Made by a program: the position numbers and the translations under genes. Source: Pseudomonadota bacterium (GTDB taxonomy: Bacteria > Myxococcota > Myxococcia > Myxococcales > Myxococcaceae). From it: a stretch of 64,000 nt of DNA. Under the pieces are notes generated by a model that was given only the letters and a program-made list of their open reading frames with translations, did not search any database and was not told the origin of the DNA. Shown piece after piece: positions 36,347 through 48,293 of this stretch. The first letter of the stretch is position 1; each line of letters opens with the position of its first letter. The DNA is taken from NCBI GenBank assembly GCA_023423535.1, contig JAFAFL010000032.1, forward strand, positions 186,001 through 250,000. The letters run 5' to 3'.

Positions 36347-37191
36347 CGAATCGAACCCCGCTTGTACTCGCGTCTCCAGAACACGGCGAGCATGGCCGTC
36401 AGCGCGACGAAGACCAGCAGCCCGCCCGTGCGGATGAAGCCGAACACGTAGAACTCATAGCGCTTCGAATTGGAGTCGAAGCGGAAGCACTGGAGGATCA
36501 CGCGGTCGAACGAGGTCCCCACCCGGCCCCCGCCCGCCTCCATCACCGCGAACCGCAGGTCCCGGGCCGGGTAGTCCACCCCGTAGAGGTACCGCGACAC
36601 GCGCCCGTCCGGCGTCAGCACCATCACCACCGCCGGGTGCGCGTACTGCCCGCTCTTCTCGTCGTAGTGGTACCCGAACCCGACCGCTTCCGCGAGCCGC
36701 TTGATCTGCGCGTCCTCGCCGACGAGGAACTGCCAGTCCGCCTCGCGGTCCGGAACACCCAGCGCCTGCAGGTGCCCGCGCTGCCCCTCCTTCGCCAGCT
36801 CCGGCTTCTCGCGCGGATCGATGGAGAGGGTCACCGCGGTGTAGTCGCGGCCGAGCTCCATCCCGCTGCCCATGGCCGCCTTCTTCAGCGCGCCCATCAC
36901 GAGGGAGCAGAGCATCGGGCACTTGTAGTAGGCGAGGGTGAGCACCACCGGCTTGTCGTCCCGGAAGAGCTCGCCCAGCTTCACCCGCTTGCCGTCGCCG
37001 TCGATGAACTCGGTGTCGAGCGGGACGCGCTCGTTCAACCGCTCCACCACGTCGATCTCCTGGACCTTCTGCAGGTCCGGGGGGACGAGCTGTGCCTGCG
37101 CCGCGCCACCCAGCCCGGGGACGAGCCCCAGTCCGAGGGCGAGCGCCAGCACCCGCGCCTGGGCGCGGAAGGTGAGGGGAGAGGCGATCAC
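36343..37191 (-). CDS. SCO1/SenC/PrrC family copper chaperone
   Basis: A 282-residue thioredoxin-fold protein. An N-terminal signal (ARVLALALGLGLVPGLGGAA, ending AQA) exports it, and an extra C-terminal helix (FIRTGGLLVFVALTAMLAVF) anchors it. The copper site is intact: C91-P-M-L-C95 in YYKCPMLC and His185 in YAHPAVV. Sco proteins deliver copper to the CuA centre of subunit II, which fits the position just before coxB. The GTG start at 37191 overlaps the stop of the upstream unknown gene (GTGA). It is longer than most Sco proteins because of the C-terminal anchor. Confidence 0.94.
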   Translation of the reverse strand: MIASPLTFRAQARVLALALGLGLVPGLGGAAQAQLVPPDLQKVQEIDVVERLNERVPLDTEFIDGDGKRVKLGELFRDDKPVVLTLAYYKCPMLCSLVMGALKKAAMGSGMELGRDYTAVTLSIDPREKPELAKEGQRGHLQALGVPDREADWQFLVGEDAQIKRLAEAVGFGYHYDEKSGQYAHPAVVMVLTPDGRVSRYLYGVDYPARDLRFAVMEAGGGRVGTSFDRVILQCFRFDSNSKRYEFYVFGFIRTGGLLVFVALTAMLAVFWRREYKRGSIR

Positions 37192-37730
37192 GGCTGGACG
37201 GCTCCCGGGGTCTGCTGGTCGGGCGTGCCGCTGCCGTCATTGCCCGACCCGGCCGGGGTCGGCGCGGGCGCGGTCTTCTGCGGCGGGTTCATCACCGGCC
37301 CGCCGGAAGGCGCGTTCTTCAGCGGCTCCGGCGACGGCGGGGCCACCGGGCCCGGACGCTGGCCCGCCACGATGGCGCGCATCGCGTCCTGCACCGGGAT
37401 GTACACGAGGTTGTCCCGGCGGCTCGCCCAGCCCGCACCGTCGAGGCGCTGCTGCTTGTCCGCACGGAGTTGCTCGGCGCGCTGCTCGGCGTTGAAGACC
37501 ACCTGGTCCACCATGCCGATCTCCGGCTTGCCCACGTACGTCGGCTCGGCGCGGCCCCTCTCGCCCACGACCTCCCGCTTCGTGGTGTCGAGGATGAGGG
37601 TCGCCCACGCCACGCCCACCGCGAAGAGCGCGAGCGAGATGACGGCGATGATGGCGATCTTGCCCACCGGCAGCTGCTCGTCCTGCGGCTCCGGCACCAC
37701 CGGCGTGCCCTGCGGATGAATGGCGCTCAT
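37188..37730 (-). CDS. Unknown single-pass membrane protein within the ACIII-caa3 operon
   Basis: A 180-residue protein with one membrane helix near the N-terminus (KIAIIAVISLALFAVGVAWA, about 24-46). A charged extracytoplasmic segment (VGKPEIGMVDQVVFNAEQRA...LVYIPVQDAMRAIV) follows, then a Pro/Gly/Thr-rich tail ending GTPDQQTPGAVQP. I recognise no domain and no heme or metal motif. It lies between actF and sco with four-base overlaps on both sides, so it is strictly co-translated with the complex. The position suggests an accessory or linking subunit of ACIII or of the ACIII-oxidase supercomplex; this is inference from context only. Confidence 0.85.
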   Translation of the reverse strand: MSAIHPQGTPVVPEPQDEQLPVGKIAIIAVISLALFAVGVAWATLILDTTKREVVGERGRAEPTYVGKPEIGMVDQVVFNAEQRAEQLRADKQQRLDGAGWASRRDNLVYIPVQDAMRAIVAGQRPGPVAPPSPEPLKNAPSGGPVMNPPQKTAPAPTPAGSGNDGSGTPDQQTPGAVQP

Positions 37731-38923
37731 GGCTGCACGTACCTCAGCGAGTCCTCGAGGTAGGGATCGCGGACGGGGATCATGTACCGGCCGCGGAGAC
37801 GGAAGATGGCGAAGGCCGTGGCGATGCCGCCCACGCCGGCGAACGCAGCGATGTCGAAGATGCTGAACACCGGGCCCTCGGGGTGGAGCTTCGGCATCAC
37901 CAGCCACCACACGTCCACCATGCTCACGAGGATGAGGTAGACGCTGATGAAGGCGAGGAACTTCGGGATGAGCTTCACCGTGCGCGCGAGCAGCAGCACG
38001 AACGGGATGGCGAAGTGGAAGACGATGAGGAACTGGCTGACCAGCCGCCAGTCCGTCTTCAGGCGCACCCAATAGTAGGGGACCTCTTCCGGCAGGTTCG
38101 CCACCCAGATGAGCATGAACTGGCTGAACCCGATGTACGCCCAGAACGCGGTGAACGCGAGCAGCAGCTTGCCGAGGTTGTGGTGGTGGTGCTTCGTCAG
38201 CCACCAGCCGAAGAGGTTGCGGTCACCCATCGTCATCACCGACGTGAGCGTGACGACCGCGATGGCCACGAGGAACCCGCCGGCGAAGTAGTACACGCCG
38301 TAGATGGTGCTGATCCACAGCGGGGTCAGCGTCATCAGCCAGTCGAAGGCCGCCCAGGTCAGCGCCAGCGCCACGAGGATGATCGCCGGGGGCGCGAAGC
38401 GGCGCTTCTTCGTGATGATGTCGTAGCCGCCCACCTCGTCGAGCTTCTGCGAGAGGGAGGTCATCCGCAGGCTCACGCCCACGATCACCACGAAGTAGAT
38501 GACCTGCCGCACCCAGAAGAACGTCAGGTTGAAGTAGGGCGCCTTGTGGTGGAAGTGGTGCATCTGCACCGCGTCGAAGTTCTTCTCCGGCGTGACCCAG
38601 GGATAGAGGACCTCGAGCCCCAGCGCGATGGGGATGAAGAGCAGCACGAAGATGGGCAGCGCGCCCGCGACGCCCTCCATCGGGCGGCGGAACACGGTGG
38701 GCCACTTCGCGCCGGCCGCGTGGAAGATGAGCAGCAGCAGGAGGCCGCCGCAGGCCACCGCGAACCAGTAGGCGAACGCGGCCAGATAGCCGTGCAGCGC
38801 CTGGGCGCGGGTGCCCTCACCGAGCATGCCGAGAATGGACACCGCCAGACCGGCAAGGCCGACGATGCCGGCAATGCCCATCCACTTGGTGCCGCCATTG
38901 AACTTGGGGACGTCGACCAACAT
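37727..38923 (-). CDS. actF: Alternative complex III subunit ActF
   Basis: A 398-residue integral membrane protein of the ACIII ActF family with about ten helices (KWMGIAGIVGLAGLAVSILG, ALPIFVLLFIPIALGLEVLY, AIILVALALTWAAFDWLMTL and others). It carries the conserved His-rich HHFHHKAPYFN and WLTKHHHHNLGKLLLAF loops. It is related to the ActC/NrfD fold but lacks cofactors, and forms part of the membrane core of the quinol:electron-acceptor complex. The ATG follows the actE TAG directly, preceded by GGGAGGG. The downstream unknown gene overlaps its stop. Confidence 0.93.
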   Translation of the reverse strand: MLVDVPKFNGGTKWMGIAGIVGLAGLAVSILGMLGEGTRAQALHGYLAAFAYWFAVACGGLLLLLIFHAAGAKWPTVFRRPMEGVAGALPIFVLLFIPIALGLEVLYPWVTPEKNFDAVQMHHFHHKAPYFNLTFFWVRQVIYFVVIVGVSLRMTSLSQKLDEVGGYDIITKKRRFAPPAIILVALALTWAAFDWLMTLTPLWISTIYGVYYFAGGFLVAIAVVTLTSVMTMGDRNLFGWWLTKHHHHNLGKLLLAFTAFWAYIGFSQFMLIWVANLPEEVPYYWVRLKTDWRLVSQFLIVFHFAIPFVLLLARTVKLIPKFLAFISVYLILVSMVDVWWLVMPKLHPEGPVFSIFDIAAFAGVGGIATAFAIFRLRGRYMIPVRDPYLEDSLRYVQP

Positions 38924-39556
38924 CTACTGACCCTCCCTCAGCAGGCGGGCGCGCACCTCGGAGGGCGCCTCCGCCAGCGGGACCGCCTGGCTGTACTGCA
39001 GGGCCCGGACGTAGGCGACGACCGCCCACCGCTCGGTCGGCGTCATCCGCCATCCGAAGGGGGGCATCACGCCGTAACCGTGGCTGATGACCTCGTAGAA
39101 GTACCCGTCCGGCTGCGCGCGGAGCTTCTCGCTCTGGAAGGACGGGGGCGGCATCAGCGCCATGTTCACCGCGACCATGCTCTGACCGTCGCCGGCGAGC
39201 CCGTGGCAGGTGGCACAGGTGATGTCGTACTGCTTCTTGCCGGTGCGCAGCAGCTGCTCCGTCACCGGGACCGGGATCTGCTGCACGAACGCGCCGTCTG
39301 AAAGCCCGCTGCCGCCCTGCTGGTGGGTGGCGTACCACTCGCGCGAGACCGTGCCGGTGGGGAGCTGACGCATCGCCCGCCCGTCGGAGAAGAAGTCGTT
39401 GCGCTGGTAGTAGCGGTACTTCGGCTGCCGCTGCATCCGCTGGAAGATCTCGTTCTGGCTCCACTCGGTGGTCTCGTCCGCCGAGTTGCAGCCGGAGGCT
39501 CCGGCGCCGAGGCCGGCAAAGCCCACCGCGAGCGCGAGCTTGAGCGCCCTCTTCAT
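38924..39556 (-). CDS. actE: Alternative complex III subunit ActE, monoheme cytochrome c lipoprotein
   Basis: A 210-residue periplasmic cytochrome. From the ATG at 39556 the signal ends in lipobox ASGC (Cys23). One c-type heme site, CATCH, is at 114-118, and a candidate axial Met lies in YGVMPPFGWRM. The C-terminal PTERWAVVAYVRALQYSQ is the usual last helix of a class I cytochrome c. ActE probably passes electrons from the ActA/B module to the cytochrome c domain of CoxB. The start overlaps the actD stop (ATGA). Longer frames upstream of 39556 run antisense through actC/actD neighbours and are rejected. Confidence 0.94.
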   Translation of the reverse strand: MKRALKLALAVGFAGLGAGASGCNSADETTEWSQNEIFQRMQRQPKYRYYQRNDFFSDGRAMRQLPTGTVSREWYATHQQGGSGLSDGAFVQQIPVPVTEQLLRTGKKQYDITCATCHGLAGDGQSMVAVNMALMPPPSFQSEKLRAQPDGYFYEVISHGYGVMPPFGWRMTPTERWAVVAYVRALQYSQAVPLAEAPSEVRARLLREGQ

Positions 39557-40107
39557 GACAGCTCCTCCTTGACCACCTCGACGGTGCGCGCGCCGAGCGA
39601 CCGGAGGCTGTCCGCGATCTCGCCGTCCCGCTCCGAGGTGGGAACGGTGACCGAGATCCAGTAGGCGTGGGTGGTGGCCGAGCGGAAGGCCTCGGACTCG
39701 AACACCGGGTGGTGCGGACGGGGCAGCCCCATCAGCGCCATCAGGCCGAAGAACATGACGACACCGGTGAGGAGCACCGTCGTCTCGAACGTCACCGGGA
39801 TGTAGATCGGCGCCGAGTGCAGGAGCCGGTTGGCGACGTTGATGGGGTAGTCCACCGCGTTGAGGTACCACTGCATCGTGTACCCGCCGAAGCCGCCCAT
39901 GATCGCGCCGGCGAGCGCGATGAAGGGGACGCGGGAGGGCTTCCACCCCAGGGCCTCGTCCACCCCGTGCAGCGGGTAGGGCGAGTAGGTGTCGATCTCC
40001 TTGTGCCCGGCCGTCCGCATCTGGCGGCAGGCCTCGAGCAGGCCGTCCACCGTGGTGAACTCGGCCATGATCCAGCTGTTCGTGGGAAGGGTCGTCGCGT
40101 GCGCCAT
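39553..40107 (-). CDS. actD: Alternative complex III subunit ActD (DUF3341)
   Basis: A 184-residue protein of the DUF3341/ActD family. A cytoplasmic N-terminal ferredoxin-like portion (WIMAEFTTVDGLLEACRQMR and TYSPYPLHGVDEALG) precedes two membrane helices (FIALAGAIMGGFGGYTMQWY and FETTVLLTGVVMFFGLMALM) with a loop containing NVANRLLHSAPIYIPV. The last 40 residues return to a soluble domain. The motif SPYP-x-HG-DEALG is diagnostic. It is a structural subunit without cofactors. It starts 9 bases after the actC stop and overlaps actE. Confidence 0.94.
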   Translation of the reverse strand: MAHATTLPTNSWIMAEFTTVDGLLEACRQMRTAGHKEIDTYSPYPLHGVDEALGWKPSRVPFIALAGAIMGGFGGYTMQWYLNAVDYPINVANRLLHSAPIYIPVTFETTVLLTGVVMFFGLMALMGLPRPHHPVFESEAFRSATTHAYWISVTVPTSERDGEIADSLRSLGARTVEVVKEELS

Positions 40108-40116
40108 GACTGAGTC

Positions 40117-41544
<1,428 letters not shown>

Positions 41545-41546
41545 GG

Positions 41547-44626
<3,080 letters not shown>

Positions 44627-44639
<13 letters not shown>

Positions 44640-45286
44640 GCGGAGCAGCTCGTGCGGGGGTGGACGTCGTACTCCTCAATGAGCTTCTGACCGAGGGCGA
44701 CTGCCTCCTCGGGCTTCGCCGGCGGCGACCAGGTCATGTTCGTGATCTGGTCCTTCGGCCGCAGGTGCGGGCCGGGGTTCTTGTGGCAGTCGAGGCACCA
44801 GGACATGGTGAGCGGCTCGACCTGCTCGACCGACGCCATCTGGTCCACGCGGCCGTGGCACGAGTAGCAGCCGACGCCCTTGTTCACGTGGATGCTGTGA
44901 TCGAAGTAGGCGAAGTCCGGCAGGTTGTGGACGCGCTTCCAGGGGATGGGCTGGTCCTGGAAGTAGGCGTTCCGCACCGTGTCGAGCAGCGGGCTCTTGT
45001 TCCAGATCTGCGAGTGGCAGCCCATGCAGACCTGCGTGTCCGGGATGCCGGCCGTCGGCGCCTTTTCCACCGCGAAGTGGCAGAAGCGGCAGTCGATGCC
45101 CACATCCACCACGTGGTGGCGGTGGTCGAACTGAACCGGCTGCTGGTGCGGGTGGTCCGTGCCGTACGCGAACGGCGTGCGGACGTAGAGCAACAGGCCG
45201 CCAATCGCCACCGCGGGCACCCCCGCGGCGATGGCGAGGCTCACCCTGGCCAGCGTGTTGAAATGCTTGGGGAACAGTGCGCTCAT
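44627..45286 (-). CDS. actA: Alternative complex III subunit ActA, pentaheme cytochrome c
   Basis: A 219-residue cytochrome with one N-terminal membrane helix (RVSLAIAAGVPAVAIGGLLL) and five CxxCH sites: CRFCH, CMGCH, CYSCH, CLDCH and CSACH. Additional His residues (HHVVDVG, FDHSIHVNKG) fit bis-His ligation. Five hemes is the normal number for ActA. It sits on the periplasmic face of ACIII and receives electrons from ActB. It is the first gene of the 12-gene leftward operon; the 190-base upstream gap holds the only evident promoter region. The start at 45286 is the only suitable ATG near the membrane helix. Confidence 0.96.
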
Positions 45287-45415
45287 GCTGGGCGCTCTCG
45301 GGCAGGGACTGCGGACCGCTGGGAATGAAACAGGCCCGGCGACGCAGTGGGGTCGGGACGACAGTGGGGCTTAAACGGGCGCGGTCTTTAGTGGTGATGC
45401 TGCGCGGTGTCTAGC

Positions 45416-45466
45416 GCGAAGAACTTGCAGTACACATGAGAATCGTTTGTTGACGTGCGAAGAACT
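45416..45466. promoter_or_regulatory. Direct repeat GCGAAGAACT x2 upstream of actA
   Basis: The decamer GCGAAGAACT occurs at 45416-45425 and again at 45457-45466. The spacing is 41 bases (about four helical turns) and brackets a locally A+T-richer stretch (45427-45453). It lies 130-180 bases upstream of the actA start, in the gap before the SecD-like gene. A helical-phase repeat here could be a site for an activator of the respiratory operon. No -35/-10 pair could be fixed with confidence. Confidence 0.4.
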
Positions 45467-45476
45467 GGAGGGCCCT

Positions 45477-46463
45477 TTACTGCGGCGGCGCTCCCGGTGA
45501 AGGCGCCGGGGTGATGCTCCGGACCTCGAGCTTCGGCAGAGCGGGGAGCTTCGAGGCGGTGCTGATCCGGACCGCGCGCTCCTGGGCGGTGCGGCGATCC
45601 GTGTCGCCGGTGCGCGTGCTGAAGACGAGCGTTCCTGCTTCTGGATCGATGAAGTTCGTCTCGGTCTTCACCCGCGGCCGCGCGGCGAGCTCGCCGAACG
45701 CGACCAGCGCGATCATCCGGCCCTCGGCACGTGCGGCGAGCGCGCGCAAGGCCTCCTTTGCCTCCGGACGGAAGGTCACGGTGACGATGGGCTCCTCGGT
45801 GCGGCGGTGCGCGCCGATCTTCACCTCGCTCACGTCCCTCGCGGTGAGCTCCGGGATGGGCTCCGCACGCCACAGCGCGCACGGCGCGGGCGTGCCCTTC
45901 GGCCGCGGCGGGATGCACTCCAGCGCGAACTGCTCTGCGCCCTGCAGCGCCTCGGGAGCCGCCTTCGCGCGGGTGGCCTCGCGGCCCGCGCCAATGGCCC
46001 AGGGCCTCGGGTTGTCCGGCTCCGCGCCCCCTTCGTCGGGAAGCGGCGGCGGCGCGTTCGGATCCCGCGGCACCGGCGCGCGGGCAGCGACGGCCTCGGG
46101 CGAGTCGTCGTCGGGCGCGCGCTGCGGCTCGGCGAGGAGGCTGAAGGTGAGGGGCTCGGGCACGACCACCGAGGCGATGAGCGCCTCCGCTTCGGCGACG
46201 CGGCGGACGGTGAGCTCGATCTCGCGGTCTTCCGCGCGGACGATGCGGCCGTCGAGCCCGAGGAGCACGAGCCGCTCGATCACGCTCTTCGCTGCCTCGG
46301 TGCCGCCGCCCTCCGGCGCGGAGAGCAGCACGCGCACGTCTTCGCCGCCGGAGTGATCTCGCGAGGCCTGCGGGGAGCTGCGCGCCATCCACACGCCGAC
46401 CACCACCAGCAGGACGGCCGCAGCGGGGATGAGGAACCAGGTACGCGGCGCGCCGGCGGGCAT
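45477..46463 (-). CDS. Orphan protein resembling the SecD/SecF periplasmic head (P1) domain
   Basis: A 328-residue protein with one N-terminal membrane anchor (TWFLIPAAAVLLVVVGVWMA). The region VTVTFRPEAKEALRALAARA followed by GRMIALVAFGELAARPRVKT matches the pattern of the SecD P1 head (T-x-E-A-x-x-L-x-x-x-T-x-x-x-x-G-x-x-x-A-I-x-x-x-x). An N-terminal segment, VRVLLSAPEGGGTEAAKSVI, resembles the P1 base. A Pro/Asp-rich linker (about 135-175) separates the parts. The transmembrane translocation domains of SecD are absent, so it cannot be a complete SecD. It stops 190 bases upstream of actA on the same strand. Function is unknown; a stand-alone periplasmic chaperone-like domain is possible. 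Confidence 0.7.
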   Translation of the reverse strand: MPAGAPRTWFLIPAAAVLLVVVGVWMARSSPQASRDHSGGEDVRVLLSAPEGGGTEAAKSVIERLVLLGLDGRIVRAEDREIELTVRRVAEAEALIASVVVPEPLTFSLLAEPQRAPDDDSPEAVAARAPVPRDPNAPPPLPDEGGAEPDNPRPWAIGAGREATRAKAAPEALQGAEQFALECIPPRPKGTPAPCALWRAEPIPELTARDVSEVKIGAHRRTEEPIVTVTFRPEAKEALRALAARAEGRMIALVAFGELAARPRVKTETNFIDPEAGTLVFSTRTGDTDRRTAQERAVRISTASKLPALPKLEVRSITPAPSPGAPPQ

Positions 46464-46614
46464 GCGCGGCGTCTATCTCCCGGATCTCCCCCTGTCGAGT
46501 TTCCTCCCTGTCCCCTCGACGCATTGCGCTAATGCGAGCGTGCAGGTCTTGCGCGGGCGGGCGGGCACGAAGCGCGAATCCTGCGCGTCGGATCGGTCCG
46601 GGAGGGCGGCGCCT

Positions 46615-48123
46615 CTAGGGTGAGGTCCGCGCCCGCACCCGCTCTGGGACGAGGAGCCGGGGCAACATCCGGACGAGGTCGGGGACGGGACGCGCGCCGG
46701 GCTCGGCGATGCGCAGGCCCCAGCTCGCGGCGACGATGCGGCAGGCGGACGTCAGCAGGAAGAGCACGTGCAGGTCGTAGAGCTCGCGGCCGAAGAGCGT
46801 GAACCGGTCCGGCAGCGCCTGGGCGAGCAGCCCGCCGGCGGTGGTGGAAATGGTGAAGGCTGCGCCGCCGGCCATGGCAAAGGCGGCGAGATAGAAGGGC
46901 CGGCCCTCGCGGGGCGCGAGCGAGAGCGGGAGGGCGAACGCGGCCACACCGTGACCACCCCAGAGCACCCCGGAGAGGAGCACGTCCGCGGCGAGCGGGA
47001 GGAGGATGAACTCCGGCGTGGGGAAGAGCCACAGCAGCGGGATGATCGACACGCCCCAGGAGCAGAAGAGCAGCACCGGCTTCGCGCCGAGCCTGTCGAT
47101 GGCGCGGCCCCACAGGGGCGCGGCCACCATGCGCATGCCGGCCACCGCGGTGCCGTGCACGGCCATCATCGTGAACCCCATCTCGAGGTTCCGCAGCATG
47201 TGCAGCGCGAAGTAGCTCGCGGCGAGGCCCACCGCGCCGTTCCACACCAACTGGTAGAGGAGAAAGCCGCGCGCGTCGGGATCGCGGAAGGGACGCAGCG
47301 CCTGCGAGAGCGTGGGGCGCGTGCGCGGCGCGGGAGGCTCGCCGCTCATCGTCGCCGGGTCGTACTGGAGCGAGAGCAGCCACGAGGTCACCGCGCCCGC
47401 GAGGCAGGCGAGGACCGCCAGCCCGCCGAGCGCGTAGCCCACACCGCCGCCGAGCCGGAAGGTGTCGAGCACGAAGCCGGAGCCCGCGGATGCCGCGGCG
47501 CCGGCAAAAAGGCACAGCCCGGTGCGGCGGCCGAAGTAGCGGCCTCGGAGGGGCTCGGGGACGAGCTCGCCCATCCAGGCCACCCAGGCGTTGTTGCCGA
47601 GCACGCCCAGCGCCGCGCTGAAGGCCGCCACCGCGAGGAGGATGCCCTGCTTCGTCGCGTCGCCGATGGGGAGGAAGGGCAGCGCGACCATGGGCAGCAG
47701 CGCCTGCCGCGAGAGGCCCACCATCCACAGACAGGCGCGCCGGTGGCCCAGCAGGCTCGTGGTGAAGGCCGCGGGGAGCTGAACCAGCTGCGCGAGCTGC
47801 GGCAGCGCGGCCACGAGGCCGATGACGACCGGGCTGGCGCCGAGGTGCATCGCCCAGCCGGTGAGCACCGCGCCGCCGGCGCAGGCGGTGACCACCTCGG
47901 CGACCATCCCCTCGGTGGTGCAGACCTTCATCGACCGCCGCACGCGGGACGCCGCGCCGCGACGGGCCTTGCCCGCGGCGATCGGCGCCGAGGAGAGCCC
48001 CGCGCTCCCGCCCGGCGACGTCGTCCCCGGCCGATAGACCGGCAGCGCCGAGGCGAGCGCGGCGAAGGAGCGGGTGAAGCGGCGCGGCGTACGGGGCGGT
48101 GTACGTGAAGGTGCGGAACTCAC
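46615..48123 (-). CDS. MFS transporter
   Basis: A polytopic protein with about 12 helices (AVLTGWAMHLGASPVVIGLV, GILLAVAAFSAALGVLGNNA, GVGYALGGLAVLACLAGAVT, GRPFYLAAFAMAGGAAFTIS and others). It has the MFS loop motif GELVPEPLRGRYFGRRTGLC between helices 4 and 5 and LWGRAIDRLGAKPVLLF in the second half. An N-terminal tail of about 60 Arg/Ser-rich residues precedes MKVCTTEGMVAEVV. The start is uncertain: the GTG at 48123 is used, the ATG at 47929 region begins directly at the conserved part. The substrate cannot be inferred. It is isolated, between the SecD-like gene and the HEAT-repeat gene. Confidence 0.82.
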   Translation of the reverse strand: MSSAPSRTPPRTPRRFTRSFAALASALPVYRPGTTSPGGSAGLSSAPIAAGKARRGAASRVRRSMKVCTTEGMVAEVVTACAGGAVLTGWAMHLGASPVVIGLVAALPQLAQLVQLPAAFTTSLLGHRRACLWMVGLSRQALLPMVALPFLPIGDATKQGILLAVAAFSAALGVLGNNAWVAWMGELVPEPLRGRYFGRRTGLCLFAGAAASAGSGFVLDTFRLGGGVGYALGGLAVLACLAGAVTSWLLSLQYDPATMSGEPPAPRTRPTLSQALRPFRDPDARGFLLYQLVWNGAVGLAASYFALHMLRNLEMGFTMMAVHGTAVAGMRMVAAPLWGRAIDRLGAKPVLLFCSWGVSIIPLLWLFPTPEFILLPLAADVLLSGVLWGGHGVAAFALPLSLAPREGRPFYLAAFAMAGGAAFTISTTAGGLLAQALPDRFTLFGRELYDLHVLFLLTSACRIVAASWGLRIAEPGARPVPDLVRMLPRLLVPERVRARTSP

Positions 48124-48240
48124 AGCGGTCCGGGCATGGTGACAGAAGGCCAGAGGGCGACAAGGGAGGGCCCGGTGCACCGGACATGCCCGGTCGGTCT
48201 GCGGCCCGGCGCCCGCGTTCAACCTGGCCCGCAAAGCAGA

Positions 48241-48268
48241 AGGGCCACCGGGTCGCCCCGATGGCCCT
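48241..48268 (-). terminator. Hairpin terminator after the HEAT-repeat gene
   Basis: AGGGCCA (48241-48247) pairs perfectly with TGGCCCT (48262-48268), with an inner GGG/CCC stem. On the minus strand it is followed by TCTGCTTTG. It starts 26 bases beyond the HEAT-repeat stop in the transcription direction, as expected for an intrinsic terminator with a weak T-tract. Confidence 0.6.
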
Positions 48269-48293
48269 CGCTCAGCTTCAGCTCAGATGACCG

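Noticed and set aside
46494..46536. Small inverted repeats (GTCGAG/CTCGAC and GCATT/AATGC) between the MFS and SecD-like genes
   Set aside because: Stems are only 5-6 bp and lack a T-run or clear link to either gene, so neither a terminator nor an operator can be supported.
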